From an uncultured SAR116 cluster alpha proteobacterium (GTDB lineage: Bacteria; Pseudomonadota; Alphaproteobacteria; Puniceispirillales; Marisalimonadaceae), in contig CABXSI010000004.1 in the NCBI GenBank assembly GCA_902514865.1, positions 1 to 41,060 of the forward strand: a DNA stretch of 41,060 nt. Reading direction: 5' to 3'. The notes beneath the pieces were generated by a model. The model had not been told where the DNA came from and searched no databases. It saw only the letters and a program-made list of their open reading frames with translations. How positions within the stretch are numbered: position 1 is the stretch's first letter; each line of letters opens with the position of its first letter. A program made the position numbers and the translations under genes. This document shows, piece by piece, positions 1-7,243 of the stretch.

Positions 1-2167
1 TGCACCTAACGTAAAAGTTGGCATGATTGGTGTTTTTGCTAATGTTGACACGTATGTTCCGGGTATAAATTTGATATTAAAAAAAACTAGAATTAGGGGT
101 GAGTTTTCTGAGGGTATGTTATGTTCAGAAAAAGAATTAACTTTATCAGATAATCATGAAGGTATCATAGAGCTCCCGAAGAATTCAAAAATTGGATTGC
201 CTATTAAAGATGTTATGGATTTAACTGATCCAACAATTGAAATAGAGATTACTCCTAACAGAGGGGATTGCTTAGGCGTAAGAGGAGTTGCTAGGGATTT
301 AGCTGCAGCTGGGATGGGTGTTTTAAAACATTTAGAATTTAAAGAAACAGAAGGTGATTTTGAAAGTTTAATAGATTGGAAAATAGATTTAAATGAAGAT
401 AAAAAAAACCTGTGTTCGAAAATTTTTGGTAGATCTTTTCAAAATGTAATAAATATAGATTCTCCAACTTGGTTAAAGAAACGATTATTAGCTGTAGATC
501 AGCGTCCTATTTCATCTTTAGTTGATATTACAAATTATATAATGATTGATATAGGTAGACCTTTACATGCTTATGATGCAGAGAAAATAGTTGGAAATAC
601 ACTTACAATTAAAGAAGCAAAACAAGGTGAAAAATTTTTTGCACTCAATGGAAATGAGTATGTATTAGATCAAGGAATGTTGGTAATATCCGATGATCAC
701 GGTATTGATGATTTAGCAGGTATTATGGGAGGAGAAAGGACTGGTGTAACAAAAAATACTACTAAAATGTTTTTGGAAGCAGCAATTTTTGATCCTATTT
801 CAATTGCAAATACAGGCAGGAAGTTGAATATAAATTCTGACGCTAGATTTAGGTTTGAAAGAGGTTTGGATTATGATTCACCAGAATTAGTTATGCACTA
901 CGCTACGACAATGGTTAATAAAATATGTGGAGGTACTTGTAGTAAAATAGTTAAATTTGAGTTAATCAAAGAGACTAAATCAATTATATTTAATCCTGAT
1001 AACACTTATAAATTAACCGGTGTCGAAATTGAAAATCATGTAGCTAAATCAATTTTAGAAAAATTAGGATTTTTAATAACTGATAAAACAGATTTTTGGA
1101 GTATAATTCCTCCATCATGGAGACCTGACATTGATGGTGTTTCAGATATTGTTGAAGAAATTATTAGAGTAAATGGTTATGACTACATTCCATCTATAAA
1201 ATTACCAAGAAAGAATTATATTGCAAAACCTGCAATGAATATAAAACATAGACAAACATCTATTGCTTCTAAAACATTAGCAAATAGAGGGTACAGTGAG
1301 GTCATAACTTTTTCCTTTTTAAATGAGGTGATGGCAAAACAATTTAATGGTGGTATCAGGGAGCTTGTTTTAGTAAATCCAATTTCTTCTGAATTAACTC
1401 ATATGAGACCCTCAGTTATTCCAACATTATTAGTCGCTGCGCAAAGAAATTTAAATGTTGGTATAGATACTTTATCTTTCTTTGAGGTTGGTCCAATTTT
1501 TAAAGGTGATAAACCAGATGATCAGATAAGCACAATCTCAGGCCTAAGATTAGGTAGTAAAGTTAAAAGGGATTGGAAAAATTCTCCAGAGGACTATGAT
1601 TTTTATGATGTAAAACTGGACGTTTTAAAGACTCTAGAGGTTATTGGTGTCAATATAAATAGTCTACAGACTTATGAAAACACACCAAGTTACTTCCATC
1701 CTGGAAGAAGTGCTGTTTTAAAAATAGGACAAAAAATTCTAGCCAATGTAGGTGAAATAAATCCGAGAATTACTGATTATTATGGTTTTGACAAATCTAT
1801 TTTAGCTTTTGAAATATTTCATGAAAATATACCAATTCCCAAAAAAGTCAAAGTTTCCAGGCCAATGTTGAAAACTTCGCCCTTACAATCGGTTACAAGA
1901 GAGTTTGCATTTGTAATAGATGAAACGACACCTGCTGAAAAATTAGTTCAAATAGCAAAATCTACTAATAAGGATTTAATTAGAGACGTTTTAATCTTTG
2001 ACGTTTATAAGGGTGAAAATATTCCAGACAGAAAAAAATCAATCGCAATTAAGGTAATTATTCAACCAAATCTAGAAACCTTAACCGATGATGACCTGGA
2101 AAAAATTAGTTCTGATCTTATCAATGTAATTGATAGAAAATTATCAGGATCTTTAAGATCTCAATAA
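1..2167 (+). CDS. pheT: Phenylalanyl-tRNA synthetase beta subunit, 5'-truncated by window edge
   Basis: Beta chain of the alpha2-beta2 PheRS, which charges tRNA-Phe in the cytoplasm. The frame is open from base 2, and the residues before the first in-window Met (23) read as the tRNA-binding (EMAP-like) domain, so the gene begins upstream. Visible in order: the end of that domain with SEGMLCSEKEL, the B3/B4 editing region with DARFRFERGLD, the B5 region (RPDIDGVSDIVEEIIRVNGY), and a C-terminal ferredoxin-fold anticodon-binding domain starting near KTSPLQSVTREFAFVID. About 720 residues are present against roughly 800 for a full PheT. The 3' neighbour is a tRNA-Thr fragment 25 bp after the stop, so whatever now follows pheT was probably inserted there. 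Confidence 0.97.
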   Translation, partial: APNVKVGMIGVFANVDTYVPGINLILKKTRIRGEFSEGMLCSEKELTLSDNHEGIIELPKNSKIGLPIKDVMDLTDPTIEIEITPNRGDCLGVRGVARDLAAAGMGVLKHLEFKETEGDFESLIDWKIDLNEDKKNLCSKIFGRSFQNVINIDSPTWLKKRLLAVDQRPISSLVDITNYIMIDIGRPLHAYDAEKIVGNTLTIKEAKQGEKFFALNGNEYVLDQGMLVISDDHGIDDLAGIMGGERTGVTKNTTKMFLEAAIFDPISIANTGRKLNINSDARFRFERGLDYDSPELVMHYATTMVNKICGGTCSKIVKFELIKETKSIIFNPDNTYKLTGVEIENHVAKSILEKLGFLITDKTDFWSIIPPSWRPDIDGVSDIVEEIIRVNGYDYIPSIKLPRKNYIAKPAMNIKHRQTSIASKTLANRGYSEVITFSFLNEVMAKQFNGGIRELVLVNPISSELTHMRPSVIPTLLVAAQRNLNVGIDTLSFFEVGPIFKGDKPDDQISTISGLRLGSKVKRDWKNSPEDYDFYDVKLDVLKTLEVIGVNINSLQTYENTPSYFHPGRSAVLKIGQKILANVGEINPRITDYYGFDKSILAFEIFHENIPIPKKVKVSRPMLKTSPLQSVTREFAFVIDETTPAEKLVQIAKSTNKDLIRDVLIFDVYKGENIPDRKKSIAIKVIIQPNLETLTDDDLEKISSDLINVIDRKLSGSLRSQ

Positions 2168-2187
2168 TTTAAACAGTTGAATTTAAT

Positions 2188-2244
2188 TAAAATGGTGCCG
2201 TCAACTGGATTTGAACCAGTGACCTCGTCATTACCAATGACGCG
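2188..2244 (+). repeat. Left 57-bp direct repeat (att-like)
   Basis: Base-for-base identical to 4479-4535. It runs from 5 bp beyond the tRNA CCA end through the T arm, variable region and anticodon arm, and stops just inside the D stem. Beyond 2244 similarity to the tRNA ends abruptly. Confidence 0.95.
2193..2244 (-). pseudogene. tRNA-Thr 3' fragment
   Basis: The 52 nt equal nucleotides 25-76 of the intact tRNA-Thr at 4484-4559, including the complete anticodon arm with GGT, the T arm, the 3' acceptor strand and CCA. The D arm and 5' acceptor strand are missing, so it cannot fold as a tRNA. It marks the distal boundary of the inserted segment. Confidence 0.93.
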
Positions 2245-2265
2245 GAAATCATACTCAGAGCAGCA

Positions 2266-2307
2266 ATAACACCCATAAATAATCTAGTATAATCAATTGG
2301 GTGTTAT
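2266..2307. repeat. Perfect 10-bp inverted repeat
   Basis: ATAACACCCA at 2266-2275 is exactly complemented by TGGGTGTTAT at 2298-2307, with a 22-bp AT-rich spacer. It starts 22 bp after the truncated tRNA. No U-tract follows on either strand, so it is a poor terminator; a protein-binding site is more likely. Role unknown. Confidence 0.7.
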
Positions 2308-2507
2308 AATATCTAAACCAAAGATGTTAAAAGGTGTGTTTTGGCACAATCCTGACACACATATCTACAAACTTTACTGAAATTTAAGAAAAACTTTTTT
2401 AAATAAAATGTTTAATATTTAAGCCAATTATATATGTAAATTTAAAGTACATTGATTGTAACTTCAATTTACTGTTTAAATCGTAATTAGTTAACAAGTT
2501 ATGTTGT

Positions 2508-2993
2508 TTGAGTAATGAAATGAATATGTCTACAAAACCAGTAATTTTAGAAAATTTTGAAAACTATTTTTATCGTCGTACTTTAAAATCTTTGTGTTCT
2601 TATGAACTAAAAATATATCAAGCCAGAATTGATCGTTTAGACACAAAAATGCAAAGATATTTTAACTCTACCCCTATTAGAAATGCTTTTGCATCTCTAA
2701 TGGTTATTGGTGCTTGTAATAATAAATCATATACAATTACTGAAATTGTTAACAATCTTAGAAGTAACAGGCAGTCAATTTCTACAATGGTAGATGAATG
2801 TAAAAAAGAGGGCTGGATAATAGTAATTAAGAATGGAAATAAAGTTCAATGTAAAGCATCAGAAAATTTGGTTGAAGGTTTTCATGATTATATGACATTT
2901 AGTAAAGAAATTTCTAAGGATTATTTTAATAGTTTAGAATTACTAAAAATAAAAAATATAATGTCAAATGAGTTGTCAAAGAACAGCAAATGA
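2508..2993 (+). CDS. Winged-helix (MarR-like) DNA-binding protein
   Basis: A 161-residue soluble protein. Residues about 77-105 (ITEIVNNLRSNRQSISTMVD and following) look like a helix-turn-helix, followed by an EGWIIV...GNKVQC stretch that fits a beta wing, with helices on both sides. This is the layout of MarR-superfamily and related small winged-helix regulators, but I cannot assign a named family. The TTG start at 2508 gives the longest frame. ATG codons at 2520 and 2526 are equally possible because no clear Shine-Dalgarno sequence is visible. It lies inside the tRNA-Thr-flanked segment, 273 bp ahead of the TRAP receptor gene on the same strand, so it could regulate that gene. This is inferred from position only. 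Confidence 0.7.
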   Translation: MSNEMNMSTKPVILENFENYFYRRTLKSLCSYELKIYQARIDRLDTKMQRYFNSTPIRNAFASLMVIGACNNKSYTITEIVNNLRSNRQSISTMVDECKKEGWIIVIKNGNKVQCKASENLVEGFHDYMTFSKEISKDYFNSLELLKIKNIMSNELSKNSK

Positions 2994-3266
2994 ATGTAAA
3001 TCTGTTAGGTATTGTTTATTTTTTAATCATTATTTAAATTAAAAAATGGAATTTCGAGATGAATTTCTTGGAATTCCTCCCTTAACTTTCAGAGCAATGT
3101 AAAGTCCTTTTACAGTTATTATCGTAACTATGTAAAGCTGCAATACATTGTATGACAACAAATCTTAAAATAGTCTTATATAGTTTGGTTTTGTAAGACA
3201 TGCAAAATCACAGAGTAAATTTGAAATTATTCAAATTTTTAGATTAATCATTTTGGGGAGATCAAT

Positions 3267-4307
3267 ATGAAATTATTTTTAGGTGCAGCTGTTATCGCTG
3301 CGACTAGTCTAGTGGCTATATCAGCTCAAGCTGGTGAAAAGTTACGATATAAAATGCAAAGTACTTGGGGTAGTCAGGTTGCCATTAACGGTGAAGCTGC
3401 TGTTTATTTTTCTAACAAAGTGAAAGAGGTTTCAGGCGGTGATGTAAGAGTAAGATTTCATGAGCCAAATGCACTTGTGCCTTCATTAGAAGTTTGGGAT
3501 GCTGTCAAGAACGGGTCAGTTGATGCAGGTTTTACTTCTCCTGGTTATCATGCTGGAAAAATTCCAGCTGTTTCATATTTTGCAGCTGTTCCTTTTGGAC
3601 CAGGTGGAAGTGAATATATGGGATGGATGGAATATGGTGGTGGAAACCAGCTTAAAGAAAAAATTTATGGTGAATATGGTCTTATGCCGTTGAATTGTGG
3701 TATGCACGCCCCAGAGACTTCAGGTTGGTTTAGAAAAAAAATCAACAAAGTTGAAGAAATGAAAGGTATGAAAATGCGTTTCTTCGGGCTAGGCGCAATG
3801 GTAATGACTAAGCTTGGTGTATCAACACAGCTACTAGCAGGTGGAGATATTTATCCAGCACTAGAAAAAGGTGTTATTGATGCAACGGAATTTTCTATGC
3901 CTACACACGACTTAAGTTATGGTTTTTATCAGTTAGCTAAATATAACTATTTCCCAGGCTGGCATCAGCAAACATCTATTATTGAGTTGCTTTTAAATAA
4001 AAAAGCTTGGAATGGTTTAACAAAAACACAACAGTCAGTCATTAAAACTTCTTGCGATGCTACAACAATTTGGACATTTGTCAGATCTGATGCAAAGCAG
4101 GTACCTGCAATGCGTGAGCTTGAGAAGAAAGGCGTAACATTTGTAACATGGCCTGATTCTGAAATTGCTAAGTTTAGAAAAGCTTGGGAAGAAGTTGTAA
4201 AAGAGAAGTCAGCGAGTGATCCTTTATTTAAAGAAATCACTGCTAGCTACGACGCTTTTAGAAAAGACTACAGCATTTGGTCGTCTAAAGCTTATCTAAA
4301 AAGATAA
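3267..4307 (+). CDS. TRAP transporter solute-binding protein (DctP family, 2-oxo-acid/TakP-like)
   Basis: Periplasmic receptor of 346 residues with a Sec signal peptide (positive N-terminus, hydrophobic core, cleavage near SAQA-GE at residue 22). The core has the DctP fold markers: an Arg at about 171 (GMKMRFFG) at the position that binds the substrate carboxylate in this family, and GGDIYPALEKGVIDATEF at 192-209. These resemble the 2-oxo-acid-binding TakP branch, so a monocarboxylate or 2-oxo acid is the likely ligand (inference). The start is fixed by a strong GGGGAG seven bases upstream. No DctQ or DctM gene is adjacent; the receptor would need membrane subunits encoded elsewhere. It is islet cargo, followed by its own terminator, and appears less AT-rich than its flanks. 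Confidence 0.93.
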   Translation: MKLFLGAAVIAATSLVAISAQAGEKLRYKMQSTWGSQVAINGEAAVYFSNKVKEVSGGDVRVRFHEPNALVPSLEVWDAVKNGSVDAGFTSPGYHAGKIPAVSYFAAVPFGPGGSEYMGWMEYGGGNQLKEKIYGEYGLMPLNCGMHAPETSGWFRKKINKVEEMKGMKMRFFGLGAMVMTKLGVSTQLLAGGDIYPALEKGVIDATEFSMPTHDLSYGFYQLAKYNYFPGWHQQTSIIELLLNKKAWNGLTKTQQSVIKTSCDATTIWTFVRSDAKQVPAMRELEKKGVTFVTWPDSEIAKFRKAWEEVVKEKSASDPLFKEITASYDAFRKDYSIWSSKAYLKR

Positions 4308-4330
4308 AATTAATTTTATTCACTATTTTA

Positions 4331-4359
4331 AGCACACCAGTTTAGGTGTGCTTTTTTTT
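4331..4359 (+). terminator. Rho-independent terminator after the TRAP receptor
   Basis: AGCACACC (4331-4338), a 6-nt loop, then GGTGTGCT (4345-4352) running into an eight-T tract. It lies 24 bp after the TRAP receptor stop codon. Confidence 0.9.
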
Positions 4360-4372
4360 GTTAATAATTTTG

Positions 4373-4390
4373 TGACACAAATTTGACACA
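4373..4390 (+). repeat. Two TGACACA direct repeats 11 bp apart
   Basis: TGACACA at 4373-4379 and 4384-4390; the first is embedded in a near-palindrome TTTGTG-A-CACAAA. A matching pair (TGGCACA, TGACACA) with the same 11-bp period and orientation sits at 2342-2359 near the other end of the islet. These could be recombinase arm-type sites, but the heptamers are short. Confidence 0.4.
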
Positions 4391-4478
4391 GATAATTTTT
4401 ATATTTTAATAATTAAAGCCTTTAGTATATAACCAACATCTTAAATTTTTAGGAAATAAGGAAGATTTTACCTAATGA

Positions 4479-4535
4479 TAAAATGGTGCCGTCAACTGGA
4501 TTTGAACCAGTGACCTCGTCATTACCAATGACGCG
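4479..4535 (+). repeat. Right 57-bp direct repeat (att-like)
   Basis: Identical to 2188-2244. It overlaps the 3' two-thirds of the functional tRNA-Thr. Confidence 0.95.
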
Positions 4536-4559
4536 CTCTACCGCTGGAGCTATGACGGC
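4484..4559 (-). tRNA. tRNA-Thr (anticodon GGT)
   Basis: 76 nt with encoded CCA. Acceptor stem GCCGTCA pairs with TGACGGC; D stem GCTC/GAGC; anticodon stem CGTCA/TGACG with loop TTGGTAA; T arm ACTGG-TTCAAAT-CCAGT; discriminator A. The anticodon GGT reads ACC and ACT. All stems pair, so it is intact. Its 3' 52 nt are duplicated at 2193-2244. Confidence 0.98.
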
Positions 4560-4674
4560 ACTTTCAAAATAACAACTTAATTATGTTTTCACTAATGACA
4601 AGTTTTTTTATTATTATATAATATCATTCTTAGTTCTTATTTTAGATAATTAAAATAGATATGAGTTATTACAT

Positions 4675-4836
4675 ATGACTAAAAAAAATATTAAAAATGA
4701 TGAATTATCTACATCTTTAAAAAATAATTTAAAATTGAGAAAAAAACAAATTATAGATAGAGATAATAAAAAGATTATAGGTAAAAGAACAAAAAAAATT
4801 GGTGTCTTAGGGTTAGATTTAAATGTCAAATCTTAA
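4675..4836 (+). CDS. Small basic protein upstream of murA
   Basis: A 53-residue frame from ATG 4675 that overlaps the murA start by 14 bp, which suggests translational coupling. The protein is hydrophilic and Lys-rich, with LKNNLKLRKKQIIDRD in the centre. That resembles the LRxNLxRRKxQxR pattern I recall in short uncharacterised alphaproteobacterial proteins, some of them near murA. No signal peptide or membrane segment. Function unknown. Its size and basic charge would allow nucleic-acid or ribosome binding, but nothing proves it. Confidence 0.6.
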   Translation: MTKKNIKNDELSTSLKNNLKLRKKQIIDRDNKKIIGKRTKKIGVLGLDLNVKS

Positions 4837-6115
4837 TACGGATAACTCTTTTCAAAATAATAATGAAAGAATTTTTATAACTGGCGGCAACAAACTCTCT
4901 GGAGATGTTAATATAAGTGGTGCTAAAAATGCTGCATTACCATTAATGGCTTTGTCACTTATCATTAACAAAGATTTTAAACTGTCAAACGTTCCTGATC
5001 TAGCAGATACAAGGTTGATGTTAAAACTATTAAACGATTTAGGCATAAAATCAAAATGGAAAAATGGACATGTTAACTTTAGTGGGATGGCTCAAAAAGA
5101 TGAAGCTTCATATGAACTTGTAAGACAAATGAGAGCTTCGATACTTATTTTAGGTCCTTTACTTGCTTCAAAAGGTTCTGCGAAAGTTCCACTTCCTGGT
5201 GGATGTGCTATCGGAAGTAGACCAATTGATTTGCACGTTATGGTTATGGAAACATTAGGGGCTAGTATAAAATTTGACTCAGGTTTTATAATTGGTTCTG
5301 TACCTTCTGAAGGTTTAAGAGGTGGTCAAATAAATTTTCCCAAAATTTCAGTTGGAGCTACAGAAAGCGCAATCATGACTGCAGTCCTAGCAAAAGGACA
5401 AACAATAATTTCTAATGCAGCTCAAGAACCTGAAATTGTTGATGTTGTAACTTGCCTTAACAAAGCAGGAGCTAATATCGTGGGTGAGGGGAGTGATACA
5501 ATCATAATAAATGGAGTAGAGAAATTGAAAAACCTCGAACATGAGGTGGTGGCAGATAGGATAGAAGCTGGATCATTCGCAATAGCTGCTAGTATAACGA
5601 TGGGTGATATTGAAATAAAAAATATAATCCCAAAAAATTTAGAAAAATTTTTAAAAGTATTAGAAAATACAGGTGCTAAAGTTGAAATTTCTAAGAATGC
5701 AATGAATATCTGTGCTTCTAAAAGACCATTACCCTATAATATTTTCACAGAGGAGCACCCGGGTTTTCCAACGGATCTTCAAGCACAATACATGACACTA
5801 ATGTCGATAGCAGATGGCAAGTGTGAAATAAGTGAAAACATATTTGAGAATAGATTTATGCATGTGCCTGAACTAATTAGAATGGGAGCAAGAATATCTG
5901 TAAATAAGCAAACAGCAACTGTTACAGGTGTTAATTACTTAAAAGCAGCTAGAGTAATGGCGTCAGATTTAAGGGCTTCTATGTGTTTGATTTTAGGTGG
6001 TTTGGTAGCAATAGGAACAAGCGAAGTAGATGGCATATACCACTTAGATAGAGGGTACGAAAATTTAGAAGATAAACTATCTGATCTTGGTGCAAATATT
6101 CGAAGATTAGGATAA
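4823..6115 (+). CDS. murA: UDP-N-acetylglucosamine 1-carboxyvinyltransferase
   Basis: First committed step of peptidoglycan synthesis: transfers enolpyruvate from PEP to UDP-GlcNAc in the cytoplasm. The 430 residues include the N-terminal ISGAKNAALPL with the conserved Lys-Asn pair. The active-site loop is VPLPGGCAIGSRPID, with catalytic Cys at residue 128. The late HPGFPTDLQAQ motif is also present, and two EPSP-synthase-like halves are evident. The N-terminus is about 16 residues longer than usual before RIFITGG. The ATG at 4823 is kept because no better in-frame start precedes the domain. A Cys rather than Asp in the loop predicts fosfomycin sensitivity in principle. It begins the conserved run murA-DUF2948-hisG-hisD. 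Confidence 0.98.
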   Translation: MSNLNTDNSFQNNNERIFITGGNKLSGDVNISGAKNAALPLMALSLIINKDFKLSNVPDLADTRLMLKLLNDLGIKSKWKNGHVNFSGMAQKDEASYELVRQMRASILILGPLLASKGSAKVPLPGGCAIGSRPIDLHVMVMETLGASIKFDSGFIIGSVPSEGLRGGQINFPKISVGATESAIMTAVLAKGQTIISNAAQEPEIVDVVTCLNKAGANIVGEGSDTIIINGVEKLKNLEHEVVADRIEAGSFAIAASITMGDIEIKNIIPKNLEKFLKVLENTGAKVEISKNAMNICASKRPLPYNIFTEEHPGFPTDLQAQYMTLMSIADGKCEISENIFENRFMHVPELIRMGARISVNKQTATVTGVNYLKAARVMASDLRASMCLILGGLVAIGTSEVDGIYHLDRGYENLEDKLSDLGANIRRLG

Positions 6116-6139
6116 ATTATAAAAAATATAGGTATATCA

Positions 6140-6574
6140 TTGAGTATTGATAAAAAAATTAAATTAGCAGCTTCTAAAGATGACGATCTAGATATAATCT
6201 CATATTTGTGTCAGGATGCAATACTATCAAAAGAAGAATTTTTTTTTGATAAAGAAAAAAAAATATTTGTAGCAACTTTATCCAGGTATTGTTGGGAAAA
6301 AGAAAATACAAAATCTAACAAGAAAGATAAAGTTAATTATAGAGTAGTTTGCGGGTTACAAATTAAAAATGTGAATGATATCAATTATAAAAACTATAAT
6401 ACTAATAGGCCATTTCTTAATCTTTTAGCTATAACACATAAAGAAAATCAGATTTTCTTACATTTTTCTAAATCTGTAGAAATTATATTAAATTGTAAAA
6501 AAATGAGTGTGTTAATCGAAGATATAGACATCCCCTGGCCAACTAAGTTAAAACCCAATCACAATGTTAAATAG
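6140..6574 (+). CDS. DUF2948 family protein
   Basis: 144 residues, soluble. The N-terminal KLAASKDDDLDIISYLCQDAIL, the central RPFLNLLAI and the C-terminal DIPWPTKLKPNH match the pattern of the DUF2948 family, which in Alphaproteobacteria sits between murA and the his genes. The TTG at 6140 is the only start that keeps the conserved N-terminus. Molecular function is unknown. Lys/Asn-rich insertions reflect the AT bias. Confidence 0.88.
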   Translation: MSIDKKIKLAASKDDDLDIISYLCQDAILSKEEFFFDKEKKIFVATLSRYCWEKENTKSNKKDKVNYRVVCGLQIKNVNDINYKNYNTNRPFLNLLAITHKENQIFLHFSKSVEIILNCKKMSVLIEDIDIPWPTKLKPNHNVK

Positions 6575-6583
6575 GTACAAGAT

Positions 6584-7243
6584 ATGAAACAAAATAGTAA
6601 ATTTACTATAGCTTTGCCAAAAGGTAGAATCTTAGGTGTGGTTTTACCAATTTTATCAAAAATTGGTATTGAACCGGAAGAAACTTTTTTTGATAATAAA
6701 GACCGTAAACTAAGGTTTAATACTAATATTAGCGATATTGATATTATTAGAGTTAGATCCTTTGATGTAGTAACTTTTTTAGCTTACGGTGCTGCTCAAA
6801 TGGCCTTTGTTGGAAGTGATGTTTTAAGTGAATTTAATCATACTGAAGTATACTCACCATTTGATCTTAATATTGGACAATGTAGGATGGTAGTTGCAGC
6901 TCAAAAAGAAATAGTTAAAAACGAAGATCCAAGGACTTGGAGCCATGTAAGAGTTGCTACTAAATATCCAAACATTACACAAAATTACTTTGAAGCAAGA
7001 GGTGTCCACGCAGAATGTATAAAATTGAATGGTGCAATGGAATTAGCTCCATCTATGGGTTTATGTAAAAGAATAGTCGATTTGGTAGAAACAGGGTCAA
7101 CTTTAACAGCCAATGGTCTTGTGGAAATTGAAGAAATATGTGAGGTGTCTACCAGATTAGCAGTTAATAGGAGTTATTTAAAAACTAACTCACAAATAAT
7201 ACAGCCATGGATTAATAAAGTTGGTGAGGTAATAAATGCCTAA
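6584..7243 (+). CDS. hisG: ATP phosphoribosyltransferase, short form
   Basis: Catalyses the first step of histidine synthesis, condensing ATP with PRPP. IALPKGRIL at the N-terminus and the PRPP-binding DLVETGSTLTANGL near residue 165 identify it. At 219 residues it lacks the C-terminal regulatory ACT-like domain, so it belongs to the short class that normally needs the HisRS-like partner HisZ. No hisZ lies in this window. It starts 9 bp after the DUF2948 stop and overlaps hisD by 8 bp. Confidence 0.96.
   Translation: MKQNSKFTIALPKGRILGVVLPILSKIGIEPEETFFDNKDRKLRFNTNISDIDIIRVRSFDVVTFLAYGAAQMAFVGSDVLSEFNHTEVYSPFDLNIGQCRMVVAAQKEIVKNEDPRTWSHVRVATKYPNITQNYFEARGVHAECIKLNGAMELAPSMGLCKRIVDLVETGSTLTANGLVEIEEICEVSTRLAVNRSYLKTNSQIIQPWINKVGEVINA

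Larger units (their letters stand above)
2168..2507. other. 340-bp non-coding left arm of the islet
   Basis: No convincing gene. It holds the tRNA-Thr fragment (2193-2244), a perfect 10-bp inverted repeat (2266-2275 and 2298-2307), and a pair of TGRCACA heptamers 11 bp apart (2342-2348 and 2353-2359). The rest is AT-rich and presumably includes the promoter of the gene starting at 2508. Confidence 0.6.
2188..4535. mobile_element. tRNA-Thr-anchored genomic islet flanked by 57-bp direct repeats
   Basis: A 57-bp sequence occurs identically at 2188-2244 and 4479-4535. The right copy covers the 3' 52 nt of an intact tRNA-Thr plus 5 bp beyond CCA; the left copy is that fragment alone. The tRNA reads leftwards, so the extra DNA (2245-4478) lies immediately 3' of the tRNA. 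This is the polarity expected when a tyrosine recombinase integrates at a tRNA 3' end and rebuilds the gene. Cargo is a winged-helix protein and an orphan TRAP receptor. No integrase, transposase or excisionase is present, so this is a cargo-only, satellite-like or decayed element. A tandem-duplication origin cannot be excluded from one sequence. Confidence 0.6.

Noticed and set aside
3036-3080. Imperfect inverted repeats upstream of the TRAP receptor (GGAATTTC...GGAATTCC)
   Set aside because: Imperfect and AT-rich, with no supporting context.
3499-3693. 64-residue frame inside the TRAP receptor gene
   Set aside because: Out-of-frame shadow of a clear coding region, with no family features.
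3965-4240. 91-residue minus-strand frame over the TRAP receptor gene
   Set aside because: Antisense shadow; its residues mirror the codon pattern of the real gene and there is no ribosome site.
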